From Streptomyces sp. NRRL WC-3618 (GTDB lineage: Bacteria > Actinomycetota > Actinomycetes > Streptomycetales > Streptomycetaceae): a DNA stretch of 64,000 nucleotides. The notes beneath the pieces were generated by a model. It was not told where the DNA came from. It was given only the letters and a program-made list of their open reading frames with translations, and searched no databases. Shown one piece after another: positions 62,367 to 64,000 of this stretch (the first letter of the stretch is position 1; each line of letters begins with the position of its first letter). Where the stretch lies: NCBI RefSeq assembly GCF_001280005.1, contig NZ_LGDW01000085.1:1-64000 (forward strand). Direction: 5' to 3'. Both the position numbers and the translations under genes were made by a program.

Positions 62367-63725
62367 TCAGACGAGGGCGGGGGCGGACGCGGAGACGGAG
62401 GTGGGGCTGACGTACTGGTTCGCGGGTCGCGGGAGGCCGTACCTCTCGCGCAGGGTCTGGCGCGGCCCGTACTCGCTGCGGAGCAGACCGCGGGCGCGCA
62501 GGATCGGGACGACGTGGTCGACGAAGGCCTCGAGCCCGGAGGGCAGCACCGCGGGCATGATGTTGAAGCCGTCGGCGGCACCCCGGGTGAACCAGGTCTC
62601 GATCTCGTCGGCGACCTGCTCGGGCGTCCCGGCGAAGGTGAGGTGCCCGCGCCCGCCGCCGAGTCGCCCGATGAGCTGCCGTACGGTGAGACGCTCGCGC
62701 CGGGCCAGTTCGACGACCAGGGTGTACCGGCTCTTGGCCCCCTCGATCGCGCTCTCGGGCGGCAGGTCGGCCGGCAGCCGGGCGTCCAGCTCCAGTGTCC
62801 CGGCGGGGAGTTTCAGCAGACCCTCCAGGTTGGCCACACCGTGCGTGTACACGATGTGGTCCTCCAGGATCTGCTCGTTGGCCAGCGCCTCGGCCTCCGT
62901 CGAGCCGAGCACCGGGACGATGCCGGGCAGCACCTTGATGTGGTCGGGGTCGCGACCGCCCGCCGCCGTACGGGACTTGAGGTCGGCGTAGAAGGCCTGC
63001 GCGTCCTCGACGGTCTGCTGGGCGGTGAACACGGCCTCCGCGTACCGGGCCGCGAACGCCTTGCCGTCCTCGCTCGACCCCGCCTGCACGAGCAGCGGGT
63101 AACCCTGGGGCGTACGCGGCACGTTGAGCGCGCCCTCGACGCTGAAGTACGTCCCCTTGTGCCGGGGCGGATGGACCTTCGTGTCGTCGCCCCAGACGCC
63201 GGTGGCCTTGTCGCCGATGATCGCGTCGTCCTCCCAGCTGTCCCAGAGCTTGAGGGCGACGTCGAGGAACTCGGCGGCCCGGGCGTACCGCTGGGCGTGG
63301 GCGGGCTCCGCGTCGAGCCCGAAGTTCCGGGCGGCCTCGGCACCGGCCGTGGTGACGATGTTCCAGCCCGCCCGGCCACCGCTGATGAGGTCGAGCGAGG
63401 CGAACTTGCGGGCCAGGTTGTAGGGGGAGTTGTAGGACGAGGAGGCGGTGGCGATCAGACCGATGTGCGTGGTCGCCGTCACCAGGGCCGTCAGCAGGGT
63501 GAGTGGCTCCAGCGCGCCTGCCGGACGCTGCGCGACGCTTCCCCACAGCTGGGGACTGTCGGCCAGGAACAACGAGTCGAAGGTGCCACGCTCCGCGATC
63601 CGGGCGAGCCGTACATAGTGATCCAGCTCGACATGGGCGTACGGGTCGCTCTCGGGCAGCCGCCACGAGGCTTCGTGGTGGCCGGTGGTCATGAGGAAGG
63701 CGTTGAGGTGGAGCTGGCGGGTCAT
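62367..63725 (-). CDS. LLM-class FMN-dependent monooxygenase (NtaA/SnaA/DszA type)
   Basis: 452 residues. Luciferase-like TIM barrel; LFLADSPQLWG, HIGLIATASSSYNSPYNLARKFASLD (given in parts: HIGLIATASSSY and NLARKFASLD) and GRAGWNIVTT are signatures of the two-component NtaA/SnaA/DszA group, which needs a separate flavin reductase. Such enzymes oxidise sulfones, sulfonates or nitrilotriacetate. ATG 63725 has AAAGGA about ten bases upstream. Co-transcribed with the TauD-type gene. No reductase gene in view. Confidence 0.9.
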   Translation of the reverse strand: MTRQLHLNAFLMTTGHHEASWRLPESDPYAHVELDHYVRLARIAERGTFDSLFLADSPQLWGSVAQRPAGALEPLTLLTALVTATTHIGLIATASSSYNSPYNLARKFASLDLISGGRAGWNIVTTAGAEAARNFGLDAEPAHAQRYARAAEFLDVALKLWDSWEDDAIIGDKATGVWGDDTKVHPPRHKGTYFSVEGALNVPRTPQGYPLLVQAGSSEDGKAFAARYAEAVFTAQQTVEDAQAFYADLKSRTAAGGRDPDHIKVLPGIVPVLGSTEAEALANEQILEDHIVYTHGVANLEGLLKLPAGTLELDARLPADLPPESAIEGAKSRYTLVVELARRERLTVRQLIGRLGGGRGHLTFAGTPEQVADEIETWFTRGAADGFNIMPAVLPSGLEAFVDHVVPILRARGLLRSEYGPRQTLRERYGLPRPANQYVSPTSVSASAPALV

Positions 63726-63802
63726 GGGTGCTGCGTCCTTTGCTCTGGACAGGTGCGGGGAGGGCTGGAGATGTGGGGGAGGGTCTGCGAACGCCGTGCA
63801 CT

Positions 63803-63905
63803 TTCAGCCCGTCCGGCGATTGAGGACGAGGCCGTTCAGGCCGACAGTGGGGGTCTGGGGGCGTGCAGCCCCCAGGGATGGGACGGGTAGGGGCGGCGGG
63901 GGCGA
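63803..63905. repeat. Dispersed Streptomyces intergenic repeat
   Basis: Starts near CAGCCCGTCCGGCGATTGAG and contains the hairpin CTGGGGGC-gtgca-GCCCCCAG (63855-63875), then GGGACGGGTAGGGGCGGCGG. I recall close variants of this sequence as abundant between Streptomyces genes. It lies between the monooxygenase start and the end of the next minus-strand gene. Confidence 0.65.
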
Positions 63906-63916
63906 GACAAGGGCGC

Positions 63917-64000
63917 TCACCGGACGTCCGACGTCACCCCCAGAGCGCCCAGCAACACCTGTCGGTACTCTTCCCGCGGCCGTTCGTGATCGACGACCAG
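63917..64000 (-). CDS. C-terminal end of a minus-strand gene (partial)
   Basis: Reading the minus strand, 27 codons are open to the window edge and end in TGA at 63919-63917. The end of the translation reads YRQVLLGALGVTSDVR, with coding-like composition. Its position before the organosulfur pair suggests a transport or oxidoreductase function, but nothing can be assigned from so short a piece. Confidence 0.5.
   Translation of the reverse strand: MVVDHERPREEYRQVLLGALGVTSDVR

Overview
The window is high-GC actinobacterial chromosome, almost certainly Streptomyces. Third codon positions are strongly G/C, GTG and TTG starts are common, Shine-Dalgarno sites are AAGGAGG-like, and several genes are typical of the genus: SsbB, a PknG-type kinase locus, two PepN paralogues, GH77 MalQ and a sortase-E type LAXTG surface protein. 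Three intergenic elements (13936-14019, 57720-57811, 63803-63905) resemble dispersed repeats I recall from Streptomyces genomes. I see no rRNA, tRNA, CRISPR array, prophage or transposase gene.

Layout. 1-2677: a membrane-associated GTPase whose frame is open to the window edge, then ssbB. 2922-4343: a thioester-fold surface protein that lacks the thioester cysteine. 4656-7510: a zinc alcohol/aldehyde dehydrogenase translationally coupled to a SRPBCC protein, followed by a frameshifted dehydrogenase remnant. 7659-10435: a PLP amino-acid decarboxylase paired with an M20 amidohydrolase. 10650-13455: EttA, a hotdog thioesterase and a hypothetical gene, tightly coupled. 13494-15063: a group II truncated globin and a PCMT-like methyltransferase, divergent around a MITE-like palindrome.

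15073-25831 is the most interesting region. Seven minus-strand genes read, in transcription order, glnX-like membrane sensor, glnH-like amino-acid binding protein, a hypothetical helical protein, a PknG-type kinase, a PP2C phosphatase, a vWA protein and an FHA protein. It looks like the mycobacterial GlnX-GlnH-PknG amino-acid sensing axis enlarged with a phosphatase, a phosphothreonine reader and two extra proteins. Kinase, phosphatase and FHA protein each carry two zinc ribbons.

26062-32804 is a seven-part sugar locus on the minus strand (ROK regulator, binding protein, two permeases, GH4 glycosidase, BadF-type kinase) with an operator-like palindrome in front of the regulator. 33033-40760 holds an MscS channel, an HNH nuclease, a PadR-controlled ABC exporter, a small repeat-containing peptide gene, malQ and a small membrane protein. 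40836-42465 is a MarR/EamA divergent pair around a perfect 18-bp palindrome. 42568-47058 carries pepN, a MazEF-type toxin-antitoxin pair and asd. 47418-48762 is a sigma factor with a membrane protein. 48845-57509 is mostly exported or hydrolytic functions: an S8 protease, Nudix, a Tat metallophosphoesterase, a class C beta-lactamase-fold hydrolase, and a predicted winged-helix/nuclease-fold protein. 57830-61221 has the second pepN and a DsbA-fold protein. 61458-64000 is a probable organosulfur locus (TauD-type dioxygenase, flavin monooxygenase, and the end of another minus-strand gene).

Convergent gene pairs are often separated by strong hairpins (32955, 35071, 42483, 45961, 48770, 61237, 61379). 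Start sites were chosen by Shine-Dalgarno spacing and remain predictions. Gene names are family assignments read from the translated sequence, not from a database search.
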